Assembly: GCF_051014445.1 (NCBI RefSeq)
Contig: NW_027488377.1
Location: 1,178,001 to 1,242,000 of the forward strand
Reading direction: 5' to 3'
Length of the DNA stretch: 64,000 nt
Source of the DNA: Colletes latitarsis
Taxonomy: Eukaryota > Arthropoda > Insecta > Hymenoptera > Colletidae
This document shows positions 33,751 through 44,887 of the stretch, piece after piece. Below the pieces are notes generated by a model. The model saw nothing but the letters and a program-made list of their open reading frames with translations. It was not told where the DNA came from and searched no databases. The position numbers and the translations under genes are program-made. Position 1 is the stretch's first letter; every line of letters starts with the position of its first letter.

Positions 33751-34133
33751 AATTATCCCACGAGATGGTCGGAAATAAAGGTCCACCCGGGCAGAGCCGC
33801 CTTACCCGGGTAAGCCTAATACTCCGGGGGTTCGGCAGGTTCCCCGGAGGTGGTCGCTTGGGATTGGGCCTTCTCCCCCAACCATGCATCCCATCGCCGC
33901 GCACCATAGCTTAGGATTGGAGGGCGATTTTATAGAGTCGCCATACTCGTGGCCCAGGCGGTTAAGCCAAGACCCCCGTTCCTCCTGCCGTCACGTACCA
34001 TTCACAAAACCAATAGGGAATTGTGAATGGGTCGTTGTGACGACCAACAGGAGGCTTACGGTGTGTGTATGACTCGGGTATCCCGGGTTCGTTAAGCCCG
34101 TACTGCAGCTGAAAGGCTGGCAGCCCCTGAGGG

Positions 34134-35712
34134 ACTAGCTTACTGCTTGCTTACTAGCTAACTGCTTGCTTACTAGCTCACTGCTTGCTTTCTAGCTTAC
34201 TACATGCTTACTAGCATGCTACTTTCTTACTAGCTAACTGCTTTCTTACTAGCCAGCTCCTTGCTTTCTTGCTTACTGCGTGCTTACTAGCTCACTGCTT
34301 GCTTTCTAGCTTACTACATGCTTACTAGCATGCTACTTTCTTACTAGCTAACTGCTTTCTTACTAGCCAGCTCCTTGCTTTCTTGCTTACTGCGTGCTTA
34401 CTAGCTTGCTGCTGGCTTTCTAGCATACTGCTTGCTGATTTGCATACCGCTTTCTGACTGCCTATCTGCTTTCTTACTAGCTTACTGCTTCCTTACTAGC
34501 CCGCTGCTTGCTTAATAGCTTAATGCGTGCGTACTAACTCAGTGCTTGCTTACTAGCTTACTTCATGCTTAATAGCTTACCTGTTGCTTTCTAGCTTACT
34601 GCTTGCTTACTATATAACTGCTTCCTTACTAGCATCCTGCTCGCTTACTAGCTCACTGCTTGCTTACTAGCTTACTGCATACTTACTAGCTTACTGCTCG
34701 CTTACTAGTTTACTGCTTGCTAACTAGCATACTGCTTTGTTATTAGCTTACTTCTTGCTTGCAAGCTTACTCCTCGCTTACTAGCGTGCTGCTTGCATTC
34801 CAGCTTACTGCTTGCTTACTTGCATACTGCTTTCTATGTAGCCAGCTGCTTTCTTACTAGCTTGCTTCTTGTTTTCTAGCTTACTGCTTGCTTACTGGCC
34901 CACTGGTTTCATACTGGCTAATTGCTGTCCTACTAGCCTGCTGCTAGCTTATTAGTTTACTTGTTGCTTACTAGCTTACTGCTTGCTTACTAGCGTACTG
35001 CTTGCTTACTAACATACAGTTTTGTTACTAGCTTACTGCTTGATTTCAAGCTTAATGTTTGCTTACTAGCTTACTGCTTGCTTCTTTGCTTACTGCATAC
35101 TTACTAGCTTACTGCTCGCTTACTAGTTTACTGCTTGCTAACTAGCATACTGCTTTGTTATTAGCTTACTTCTTGCTTGCAAGCTTACTCCTCGCTTACT
35201 AGCGTGCTGCTTGCATTCCAGCTTACTGCTTGCTTACTTGCATACTGCTTTCTATGTAGCCAGCTGCTTTCTTACTAGCTTGCTTCTTGTTTTCTAGCTT
35301 ACTGCTTGCTTACTGGCCCACTGGTTTCATACTGGCTAATTGCTGTCCTACTAGCCTGCTGCTAGCTTACTAGTTTACTTGTTGCTTACTAGCTTACTGC
35401 TTGCTTACTAGCGTACTGCTTGCTTACTAACATACAGTTTTGTTACTAGCTTACTGCTTGCTTGCAAGCTTACTCCTTTCTTACTAGCGTGCTGCTTGCA
35501 TTCCAGCTTTCTGCTTGCTTACTGGCTTCCTCCACGCTTACAAGCACACGTCTTGCATACTAAATTACAGCTTGCTGACAAGCGAATTGCTTTCCTACCA
35601 GCTTACTGTTTGCTTACTAGCTTACTGGTGGCTTACCAAGTTACTACTTCCTTACTACCTACCTGCTTTCTTACAAGCTTACTGCTTGCATACTAGCTTA
35701 CCGCTTACATAC
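34134..35712. repeat. 19-bp satellite with 418-bp higher-order repeat
   Basis: Contains the duplicated 114-bp pair. After the end of the 5.86-kb duplication it also holds a second occurrence of the sequence at 34681, at 35099, an offset of 418 bp (22 x 19). The block ends at the ATAC flank of the Gypsy-type element. Confidence 0.92.
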
Positions 35713-35994
35713 TGTTGCGTCGGGGTGGGGCTTTTTTCCAGAAACTCATGTTAACACAACAATTATTCAACGTGACCCAACTGTTAACGCAATCTATGAA
35801 CTTTATTGACAATCCTTTTAAATACGTTCGTTCGTCACGAGATCTATCGTAGTTCTCCTTTTCAAATCGTTGCCGGTTTCTCAGCAACCGGAAGGCACGG
35901 GATTTCGCATCCGCTCGTTCGCAGGGGCAGCTTCACATCGTTGCGGAATAGCCATCACGTTGCCGCAACGATGCATCTTCAATCCGTCGCAACA
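35713..35994 (-). repeat. 3' LTR of the Gypsy-type element
   Basis: 282 bp, TGTTGC...GCAACA. It is nearly identical to 38154-38435 except for a few substitutions, mostly in the first 30 bp of the plus strand. The polypurine tract at 35995-36009 adjoins it. Confidence 0.88.
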
Positions 35995-35995
35995 C

Positions 35996-36999
35996 TGCTC
36001 CCCCTCTTCAAAACGCGGACGTCCCGACCGCGGCAGATTCAGCTCAAACTGGCAACTTCAATACGAGCCTCTAACCTCCGAATCTGCCTCGAATTTCCAA
36101 CACATCTGTCTGTAAAGTAGATAAGCTAATAGATCGAACATTTACTTGAGTGGCCTTTATCAGACAGACAGCGCCTTGACATTCGTCCTGCGTCCCAAGG
36201 AAAACCACTCAAAAACCTTGAGCAAGACGCCGGTGTAACCTTCGGAATACTTCGTCTGAACTCAGACTTCTTCGCGGATGAGGAAATCCCGACTGCTCCT
36301 CGCCCTTCCCCTTGAATTCTTGCGGCTTGCGCGCTTCTTTCTTGAGGGCTTCCTGGATGCGGATTCCCCCCAGCCTCACGAGAGAATTTCCCATGGGATG
36401 TTCCCCAATCTCCAAGGAGAATTTCCTCGAAGATCGGTTGTGGAACATACCACAATTCCGCCGTCCTACCGTCTGTGCCCCACTCCGCTATTAGAGTCGA
36501 GCATGACTGGGGGGGCGACCCTCCCCGGGGAGAATCGCACTTCCCCGGCCGTTCTGACCTGCGGAAATGGAGAGTCCTCCGCGGCCGGTAAGAAAACCCG
36601 ATCCTCGCCTTCTGCGATGAAACGTCCTCTTCTTGGGCGAAGATGTCGACCATCTTCCTCGATCCTCACCTCGCAGTATCTTCGCAGGGGGCCTCTCGTA
36701 AATCGTACCGAGCCAGTCGATTCACATGCTCAACCCTTGGTTTGGACTTCGGGGAACGGACTATACGGAAACCCAACTCATCCAGCCAATTCTTCATATC
36801 GCCTTCTTGTCGTCACCTTCAGCAAAGACCTTGGCATGCCCCGCCGAGCGCCATCCCTCCAGAAGGTACTCCGGCGAGCCCTATCCCTCCAAAGGGGTGC
36901 TCCTTTTCCCTTCTTAAAAGGTCCTTCCATCGCAGACAGCCGACCATGACGACGATTTATTTTCCAGATCATCTCGGCGATTCCTTCAACGCTCAATAA
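35996..36999 (-). other. Gypsy-type internal region without recognisable pol
   Basis: About 1 kb between the gag remains and the 3' LTR. A minus-strand open frame at 36653-36126 (175 codons) and shorter ones overlap it, but none shows a protease DSG, RT YxDD or integrase HHCC/DDE signature. Probably a scrambled leftover of pol after deletion, or acquired sequence. Function unknown. Confidence 0.45.
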
Positions 37000-38133
37000 T
37001 TATTCCGTGCAACGGGATGGAAGAAGACAAAATCGAAGTTTCTCCCTCTACACCGCCTTCTTCTGGTTCTTTTTGGGGCAGTTCCACCGCATGTGTCCCG
37101 TTTACCTGCAGCTCCAACATTCCATGGGTCTTTCGCTTTCAGTCTCCTTTTCCGGTGTATCCTCTTCTTCGTCCGGATATCTCCTCTTTCGAGACTCTCC
37201 CTCCGGAAAAGAAAAAGATTTGAATGACCGTTCGGGCCAAATGTACGGCGTCGATACTGCCTCGACGGCTTCAATTTCGAGAGCCCTCACGATGGCGGCT
37301 CACAACGAAATGTAACTGCCGAGTCGCAAGGTCCGCTTCATCTCTTCATTGACCAGCGCATCAATGAATTGAGAGGCCGCGAGCTTGTCTCTGACTTCTG
37401 CCGGACAATCGCCGAAGGCAGCCTGTGCCAGCCTCTCAATCTCTGCTGACAAATCGGAGATGGACTCCCCACTCCGTTGTTTATAATTTTGGAACTTTAC
37501 GTAATTTAAATTAGCGAAATTTTTCATTCCATAACGGAATTCCAAAGCCGAAATCAACGCGGTATAATCGAAGCGTCTTTCAACGGGGTAAGACGTCAAA
37601 ATGCTTCGAGCCGGCCCCTCCAACGATGAGACCAAGGCCAACGCCTTCCTTGGTCCATCCTAACCATTCGTCTCCGCAACGGTCTCGAATTGAATCGTGT
37701 ACTCCTCCCAACAAGATTTTCCATCAAACCCAGAGGGTTTCAGAGTGTAACCCAAATCGGAAACACTCTGATTTACCCTTTTCCCACTTTGAGGGACCGA
37801 CTGTGAGGCTGAAAGGCCCGCGAGCCTGTCAGAAGTAACAGGCTCGCGCTCCCTATCGCGGACCGTGGCTCCCGAAAGCCGTTCTAATATTCGCTCAACA
37901 TTTGAGGATAGGACCTGATACTGGTCTTCGACAGCTCCGATCCTCTCCTCGACGGCAGCGTCTCTGGCCGAAGCGGCAGCCCTCTCCATTGTCCGCCTAT
38001 CTTCAGCTCGCTCCCGTTCATCAACAAATAAGCGTTGCTGCTCCTGGAACTGCGTTGAGATGATCCGCTGCAGTCCTTCTAAGAGCACCTCCAACGACGA
38101 AAAAGTCTCCGCCCTGGCAGCAGAACGAGTCGT
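37000..38133 (-). pseudogene. Decayed Gypsy gag
   Basis: The minus-strand frame from the primer-binding site encodes a charged coiled-coil region (about 38110-37850: EEQQRLFVDERERAEDRRT-like), then a GYTLKPSGFDGKSCWEEYTIQFE segment. In the following frame (37641-37300) is a Gag core with SALEFRYG...QRSGESISDLSAEIERLA. Further on a CX2CX4HX4C zinc knuckle lies near 37088-37129, with an in-frame TAA inside it. The stop between the first two segments and the one in the knuckle make it a pseudogene. Gag would package element RNA in particles. Confidence 0.75.
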
Positions 38134-38153
38134 AATCCCGCTTCTGACACCAC

Positions 38154-38435
38154 TGTTGCACCGGGGCGGTGCGTTTTTCCAGAAACTCATGTTAACACAA
38201 CAAATATTCAACGTAACCCAACTGTTAACGCAAACTATGAACTTTATTGACAATCCTTTTAAATACGTTCGTTCGTCACGAGATCTATCGTAGTTCTCCT
38301 CTTCAAATCGTTGCCGGTTTCTCAGCAACCGGAAGGCACGGGATTTCGCATCCGCTCGTTCGCAGGGGCAGCTTCACATCGTTGCGGAACAGCCATCACG
38401 TTGCCGCAACGATGCATCTTCAATCCGTCGCAACA
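38154..38435 (-). repeat. 5' LTR of the Gypsy-type element
   Basis: 282 bp. As the element reads on the minus strand this is the 5' LTR, and the primer-binding site lies at 38135-38152. ATAC target duplication at 38436-38439. Confidence 0.88.
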
Positions 38436-41400
38436 ATACTATCCTACTGCTTGGTTACTAGCATACTGCTTCCTCACTAGCTTCCTAGTCGCTTACTGGC
38501 TCAGTGCATGCTTACTAACTTACTGCTAGCTTACTCGCTTACTGCTTGCTTACTAGCTTGCTGCTTACTTTCCAGCTTACTGCATGCTTACTAGCATAAT
38601 GCTTCCTTACTAGCTAACAGCTTTCTCACTACCTTCCAACTTTCTTCCTAACATACTATTTTCTTACTACCTTACTGCTTTCTTACCAGCCTAATGCTTT
38701 CTTACTAGCTCAGTGCTTGCTTACTAGCTACCTGCTCGCTTACTAGCTCACTGCTTTGTTACTAACTTACTGCTTTGTTACTAGCTTACTGCCTTCTTAC
38801 TAGCTCACTGCCTGCTTACTAGCTTACTGCATGCTTACCTGCTTACTGCTTGCTTACTAGATTGCTGCTTACTTTCCAGCTTACTGCATGCTTACTAGCA
38901 TAATGCTTCCTTACTAGCTAACAGCTTTCTCACTACCTTCCAACTTTCTTCCTAACATACTATTTTCTTACTACCTTACTGCTTTCTTACCAGCCTAATG
39001 CTTTCTTACTAGCTCAGTGCTTGCTTACTAGCTACCTGCTCGCTTCCTAGCTCACTGTTTTGTTACTAACTTACTGCTTTGTTACTTGCTTACTGCCTTC
39101 TTACTAGCTCACTGCTTGCTTACTAGCTTACTGCATGCTTACCTGCTTACTGCTTGCTTACTAGATTGCTGCTTTGTTAGTACCTCACTGCTTCCTTACT
39201 AGCCTAATGCTCCCTTACTAGCTTCCAGCTTGCTTGCTAGTTTATTGCTTTGTAACTAACGTTCGACTTTCTAATTAGCTTAATGCTTGCTTACTAGCTT
39301 ACTGTCTGCACGCCAGCTTATTGCATTCTTACTAGCCTAATGCTTCCTCACTACATTCCTGCTTGTAATAGCTTACAGCTTTGTTACTAACTTACTGCGT
39401 TGATACTATCATACTGCTTCCTTACGAGCTCACAGCTTGCTAACTAGCTTACAGCTCGCATAAAAACTTTCTGCTTTCCCACTAACTTTCAGTTTTCTTA
39501 CTAGCTTACTGATTGCTCACTAACTAACTGCTTCATTACTACCTTCCTGCTTTCTTCCTAAATTACTGCTTTCTGATTAACTTACTGCTTCTTTACTAAC
39601 TTACTGCTCTCTTACAAGCCTAATGCTTCCTTACTAGCTGCCACCTTGCTTTCTAGCTTAATGCTTTGTTACAAGCTTTCTGCTTTCTTACTAACTTAAA
39701 GTTTGCTAATTTGCTTACTGCTTCCTTACCAGCTTACTGCATGCTATTAGCATGCTGCTTGCTTTCAAGCTTACGGTTTGCTTTACTAGCCTGCTGCTTG
39801 CTTTCTAGCTTACTGCTTGCTTACTCGCTTGCTGCTTGCTTACTAGCTAGCTCCTTGCTCGATAGCTGACTGCGTGCTTACTAGCATAATGCTTTCTTAC
39901 TAACATACTGCTTGCTTACTAGCTTACTGCTTGCATACTAGCTCACTGCTTGGTTACTAGCTTACTCCTTGCTTACAAGCAAACTGCTTGCTTTCTAGCA
40001 TACTGTTTGCTTGCTAGCTTACTGATTGCTAACTACCTTCCTGCTTGCATACCAGCTCACTGCTTGCTTATTAGCTCCTAGCTTACTAGCTTACAGCTTG
40101 CTTACTACCTAACTGCTTCCTTACTAGCCTGCCGCTTGCTTACTAGCATATTGCTTCCGTATTAGCTTCCCCCTCGCTTACTAGATCACTGTTTGCTTAT
40201 CAGCTTGCTGCTAGCTTACTAGTTTACTGCTTGCTTTCTAGCTAACTGCTTTCTTACTAGCCTGCTGCTTGCTTTCTACCTTACTGCTTACTTACTAATA
40301 TACTGCTCCTTCCTCCCTTACCGCTTCCTTTTTAGTCTGCTGCTTGTTACTAGCTTAGTTGTTACTTTCTGGCTTACTGGTTGCTTACTAGGATACCACA
40401 TGCTTACTCGGTAAATGCTTTCTTACTAGCCAGCTGCTTGCATTCTAGCTTACTGTTTGCTTACTAGCTAACTGCTTCCTTACCTGATTACTGCTCCCTT
40501 ACTAGCTCGCTGCATGCCTACCAGCTTCCTGCGTGCTTACTGGCATGCTGCTTCCTTAGTAGCTTCCTAATCGCTTAGTAGCTCACTGCTAGCATACTAG
40601 CTTACTGCATGCTTACTACCTTACTACTTGCTTACTAGCTAACGTCTTTCTTACAAGCTTACTGCTTGCATACTAGCTTTCTGGTTACTTACTGTCTTAC
40701 TGCTTGCCTACTAGCATACTGCTTCCTTACCAGCATCCTGCTTGCTTACTAGCTTACTGCTTGCTTACTAGCTTACTGCTTGCTTACTAGCTTACAGCTT
40801 GCTCAATAGCCAACTGCTTTATTACTAGCCTTCTTCTTGCTTTCTAGCTTACCTCTCGCCTACTAGCATACTGCTTCCTCACTAGCTTCTTCCTGGCGTA
40901 CTAACTCACTGCCTGGTTACTAGTTAACTGCTTTCTTCATAGCCTGCTGCTTGCTCACTATCTTAGTGGTTGCTTATTAGCTTACTGCTTGCTTACTGGC
41001 TCACTGCTTGCTTACTACCTTTCTGCTTCCTTCCTATCTTACTGATATCTTACTAGCTATCTATTTTCTTGCTAGCCTGCAGCTTGCTTACTAGCTTACT
41101 TGTTGCTTATTAGCCTGCTGCTTGCTTACTAGCTTACTTGTTGCTTACAAGCTTGCTGCTTGCTTACTTGCTTACTGGTTGCTTACTAGCTTACTACTTG
41201 CTTACTAGCATTATGCTTCCTTGCTAGCTCCCTGCTCGCTTACTTGGTCACTGCTTGCTTATTAGCTTAATGCTTGCTTCCTAGCTCTCTGCTTGCTCAA
41301 TAGCTAACTGCTTTCTTAATAGATTGCTGCTGGCTTTCTAGCTTACTGCTTGCTTGCTAGCCTACTGCTCTCTTACTAGCCGAATGCTTCCTTACTATCT

Positions 41401-41552
41401 TGCTGGTTGATTACTAGCTTACTGCTTGCTTACTAGCATACTGCTTGCTTTCTAGCTTCCTCCTCGCTTACTAGCTCACTGCTTGCTTACAAGTTTCCTG
41501 GTTGCTTACTAGATTATTGCTTGCGTACTAGCATACTGCTTCCTTACTAGCA
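38436..41552. repeat. 19-bp satellite, largest block, with 304-bp higher-order repeat
   Basis: About 3.1 kb of degenerate 19-bp units. A segment at 38561-38800 recurs at 38865-39105, an offset of 304 bp (16 x 19). Long ORFs crossing it reflect the repeated short motif and are not genes. Confidence 0.93.
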
Positions 41553-41649
41553 TATGTTTTAAGAAATATATATATATATATATAGTGGGGGCTGTGTTGC
41601 GCCCGTCGGGCGTGGGTGGTGGGGGAGGGGGCGGGGAGTCTGGGTGGGT
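41553..41649. repeat. AT microsatellite and G-rich tract
   Basis: (TA)n around 41566-41584 is followed by a G-rich tract (GGG runs through 41649). This is the same order, G-rich tract then 20-bp repeats, as at 6826-7095. Confidence 0.7.
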
Positions 41650-41763
41650 GGTCGATAAATATTACCGACGGTGGGTAATTAGTATCTACAGTCGGTAATT
41701 TGTATCTATTGTTGGTAATTAGTATCATCGATCGGTAATTGGTATTAACGGTTGGTAATTGCC
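41650..41763. repeat. 20-bp tandem repeat array, copy 2
   Basis: Six units, each aligning with the corresponding unit of 6962-7095. The first is again a near-hairpin (GTCGATAA/TTACCGAC). Both arrays are followed by a '...GCAGAGG/GCCAGAGG' word. Confidence 0.85.
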
Positions 41764-42329
41764 AGAGGTGCGTTGCAGTCGAGAATCAACCTAGTTTTGA
41801 TCAATATTTTAGAGGATAACGCCGGTTAGGTCTGGGAAATCATGACTTCAATTTATAAGTTCTGTACATAATATATTTGAATAGTAATGTTCAATGAAAT
41901 AAAGGAAAGGAAGATGGGTAAGTAAATGGAGAAATAATAGTATTCCTACTTATATATTGTTACATATAAGAATATGGCGTTGCAGTCGAGAATCATAGAG
42001 AGAATTATGCTGTGTCGATAGAAATTGATGAGGGGAAAAAGAGGAAGATGGGTTAGTAAATGTAGAAATAATAGGATTCCTACTTATATATGTCAGTTTT
42101 TTCAAGCGTTCCGATTTAACATCGCAGCGTATCGCGCGATTACGCGTAATTTGTCTCCTCTGGAGCAGCCGTGCGGGATAGTATTATTTGACGACTCGAA
42201 GAATGCACGAACGCAATACAATACTTTGGAAACGTCGAATCTTAAAATTATGCGAGGAGAGAAGGAGGAGGATAGGATGGGTAAATAAAATTGGAGAAAA
42301 GAATATATGTTTTGAGAAATATATACAAT

Positions 42330-42360
<31 letters not shown>

Positions 42361-42371
42361 CATATACATAT
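41764..42371. repeat. AT-rich stretch with direct repeats and a microsatellite
   Basis: The words GCGTTGCAGTCGAGAATC and AGTAAATGxAGAAATAATAG...TTCCTACTTATATAT each occur twice, about 130-200 bp apart. A third related word lies near 42270. (TA)n/(CATATA)n occupies 42328-42371. No coding sequence is supported. Confidence 0.6.
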
Positions 42372-42686
42372 ATTCGCCTTACCCATTTACTTGCAAGTTG
42401 CAATAGGGCCAGTTAGTGCACCCCTGTCGATCATGGAAAGGTCGAAGACCCCAATAAAAATCAGCTGATGGGACGGCCCGGTCACTGCACTCGCTTCTTA
42501 CCCCGAAAACACTTTACAGCACGGTCACTAGCACTTTTCACTTTTACATTTTCGGGGTAAGAAGCGGGTGCAGTGACCGGGCCGTCCCATCAGCTGATTT
42601 TTATTGGGGTCTTCGACCTTTCCATGATCGACAGGGGTGCACTAACTGGCCCTATTGCAACTTGCAAGTAAATGGGTAAGGCGAAT
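42372..42686. mobile_element. Foldback/MITE-like element, 138-bp arms
   Basis: ATTCGCCTTACCC at the left end is mirrored by GGGTAAGGCGAAT at the right end. Arms 42372-42509 and 42549-42686 are 138 nt each and almost perfect complements (for example one T/C difference near the inner end), around a 39-nt centre. There is no ORF. The near-perfect arms suggest recent origin or gene conversion. No clear target duplication was seen. Confidence 0.85.
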
Positions 42687-43344
42687 TTCAATTAATTCTC
42701 TATTAACCCCTTGCATGCGAAAAATGTTTCGGTACGCACAAATCCAGTCTGCTTTTCCAGTACAGTTTTTAATAACAAACGATTACAAATGGTTCTTACC
42801 GTATTAATTTTAATTTTCTGAAAATAATTCTTATTTTAATTTTAACACACTCTGGCGAGAAGCGTCACTCAGGTGCGAAGAATTAATTTCCTAAAAATTC
42901 CGAGAGCATCTTCCCACATTTTATTTCTTCTTCCTTGAAAACAGCGAATACAAATAATTAATAAATTCGATTTAGCTAACTGATTTATCCAATCCGCAGA
43001 GGTAACAGTTGCAGTGGTAGTATTTTTAATTATTTGTATTCGTTCCTCGACGTATCTCCGATGCACATCTTGCTACCTACCCGACACGGTGGCTCTCTTA
43101 GTTCGGACGGCCCTGAGCGCGCGGCAGGCAAGCGCCGTGATTCGTCAGTGTTTTTCGTTAATAATTCAAAAACGAAGCTCCATCCGACATTTTTGCAAAG
43201 GAAATTGTTGTTCAGAATCGTCTCAGCTACCCCACATTTCCGGCTCTTACACTATTTACGGGACACCCTGTATATTTCATGTATAAGTGCAAGCCGTACG
43301 TCTGCTTCTGCCAGACTTTGTATTCTTCCTGCCTCTGTTGATGC
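42687..43344. other. AT-rich sequence without a supported gene
   Basis: Contains an inverted repeat of about 20 bp (GCGAATACAAATAATTAA-like at 42943, complement near 43030) and the word GGGACACCCTGTA near 43259, which resembles a common arthropod repeat end. Short ORFs here have no recognisable motif. Confidence 0.4.
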
Positions 43345-44279
43345 CCCGGGACAGAAAGAGACACGACTAGGCGTTAAATACCTATCGACGTGAGTCACGT
43401 CGTTTGTCTTTCTCTTTTCCGTACGCTCCTGGTTTGTGCTTGTCGCACCTAGGAGCGGGAATCTCTGCCGCCGCGATACGCAGCTAAGCTAGTGGACTGT
43501 ATGTGTGTGAGCGTTCCCTTTAAACCGGGAATCGCTCGCTTCCTTCCAATTATGGAATTTCGTTTCGGTTTTTCTGTTAGACTGCAACACTTGATTGTCG
43601 CAGGAGAGGGTGCCTAGAGGGAGGTTGTAAGGCTCCAACCATCACCCGATCCTGGGCCCCTTACCGTCTTCGTATGCGTGTGTACGGAACACGATGTGGT
43701 GCAGTCTTTCAGTGGCGTATAGGACAACTTACTATTGAGACTGTCACCACGACGCCTTTTGAGTCGCGTTCTACGCGCAGTGACCGTACAAGACTGGCGA
43801 TCAGAGAACAACGCTCTGGCATTCGCCGGAAGCTGGGCTTAGAGTAACTCGTCCCACGCTCCGACTAGAAGGCGGCAAGTCCACGCAGGGTATTTGTGCC
43901 AATAAGGCCACTTTAGGTGGGAGTAAGGCCGTTCGATCAAATCAAGGGAGGATCGAGTTTTAACCTCGATACCTCTCGCACGACCGCTGTTTGCGGCAAT
44001 ACGCGGAAAATTCGGGAACTCGATGATACCAAAGAGTTTCCCGCAGTCTTTTAACCGGGTCGTACTCACGACCGAATCGATTAACTGGTTTGATTCGACA
44101 ACCGGAATTACACGTAGTTTACTGGGGGCAGTTTGCTTACGCAAGCTAATCCCGTAAAACTGCGGCTATACATCGGTTGCCCGCGTTGTGAAAGTTCGAA
44201 TAACTCGAACTTTCAACGTTGCGTGGGAATCAACCGCTTGAACCCGAGAATTTTCTTTATAGTTTTCTTAATTTCCCCG
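43345..44279 (+). repeat. Left terminal inverted repeat, outer part
   Basis: Pairs in reverse complement with 60600-61410. Examples are CGTGAGTCACG words, the 'ggttgtaaggctccaac' block (43622 vs 61117), 'tgtggtgcag', and 'gcagggtat' (43885 vs 60860). Divergence is substantial, so the element is old. It includes a perfect hairpin, GAAAGTTCGA/TCGAACTTTC, at 44191-44215. The Copia target duplication CCCCG ends it at 44279. Confidence 0.75.
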
Positions 44280-44493
44280 TGTTGTAATTTGGTTAAGTAA
44301 TTTATTATAATATGGTTCTTCAAATTAGGTTTTACAAAATTATAACATAGTCCTTATTCTACAAGAGTTCTAGCACGACTGACTGCTTAATTCAATTGTC
44401 TTACAACCGTGACATTGTACACTGTGAGATGGCGCCACGGATAGTCAGATAAACTATGATTAATGATGTTGAGATAAATCATTATTTACAACA
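44280..44493 (-). repeat. Copia 3' LTR
   Basis: 214 bp. By eye it is almost identical to 49136-49349. A purine tract (AAGGAGGCT) adjoins it on the internal side at 44494-44502. Confidence 0.92.
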
Positions 44494-44638
44494 AGCCTCC
44501 TTGATTTTTCAACATCATATTATAAAATTTGATATTAGCTTTAGTTGTACAGTGACTCTTATTTGATTGGTCACTTGTATTCTTAACTTTCTATTTATTT
44601 ACTTGTAAAAAATTTTGTTTACTATTGTGTTAAACAGC

Positions 44639-44887
44639 TCAAATTAATCTTAACGATTCTCTATTCTTGACAAACTTCACTTTATTTAAACTTTTTGTAA
44701 GTATATCTGCTTGATTTGAATCTGAATCAATTTTTACAATGTCTATTATACCTTTTTCATAGTTCTCATTAATAAAATGATATTGCACTTCAATATGCTT
44801 TGAGTTCTTTGTATAGTTGCCAAATTTGCCTATAGCTATCGCGCCGGAATTATCTTCGTATACTTTGATAGGTTCTGTAATTTTCAA
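44639..44887 (-). pseudogene. Copia RNase H C-terminus
   Basis: Continues the RNase H in another phase: VYEDNSGAIAIG, a KHIEVQYHFI motif and ADILTKSL, the usual end of Copia polyproteins. Separated from the rest by a frameshift. Confidence 0.88.

Larger units (their letters stand above)
29579..34133 (-). mobile_element. E7: duplicate of E6
   Basis: Matches E6 throughout at an offset of 5,860 bp, including the 3' truncation point, all frameshifts and the YANDT change. It arose by duplication of the locus, not by retrotransposition. Confidence 0.92.
23339..35073. repeat. Tandem duplication, period 5,860 bp
   Basis: Every landmark in 23339-29213 recurs 5,860 bp downstream up to 35073: the satellite edge, the complete truncated element (E6 and E7), and the following 1.3 kb of satellite. 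The translated frames of the two copies are identical. Both borders lie in the 19-bp satellite, which fits unequal crossing-over. An assembly duplication is possible. Confidence 0.9.
35713..38435 (-). mobile_element. Gag-only Gypsy-type LTR retrotransposon
   Basis: Two direct 282-bp LTRs (35713-35994 and 38154-38435) begin TGTTGC and end GCAACA and are flanked by ATAC on both sides (35709-35712, 38436-38439). On the minus strand a primer-binding site, TGGTGTCAGAAGCGGGAT, lies one base after the 5' LTR, and a polypurine tract, GAAGAGGGGGAGCAG, abuts the 3' LTR. The internal region is only 2.16 kb and holds gag remains. No protease, RT or integrase motifs were seen, so it is non-autonomous. The LTRs differ at several sites, so it is not brand new. 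Confidence 0.88.

Noticed and set aside
35496..35754. Leu/Tyr-rich ORFs in satellite
   Set aside because: They are translations of the 19-bp repeat.
20606..41552. Possible CRISPR-like array
   Set aside because: Units are contiguous 19-mers without unique spacers, and no cas-like gene is present. This is satellite DNA in a eukaryote.
20606..41552. Possible telomere repeat with telomere-specific R1-clade elements
   Set aside because: The unit is 19 bp and is not TTAGG or a simple variant, and no TTAGG tracts occur in the window. A subtelomeric position cannot be excluded.
42703..42900. piggyBac-like TIR (TTAACCCCTTGCATGCG)
   Set aside because: The matching inverted end beside a second TTAA was not found.
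43255..43275. GGGACACCCTGTA word, a common arthropod repeat end
   Set aside because: Too short to assign to an element, and no partner end or ORF seen.
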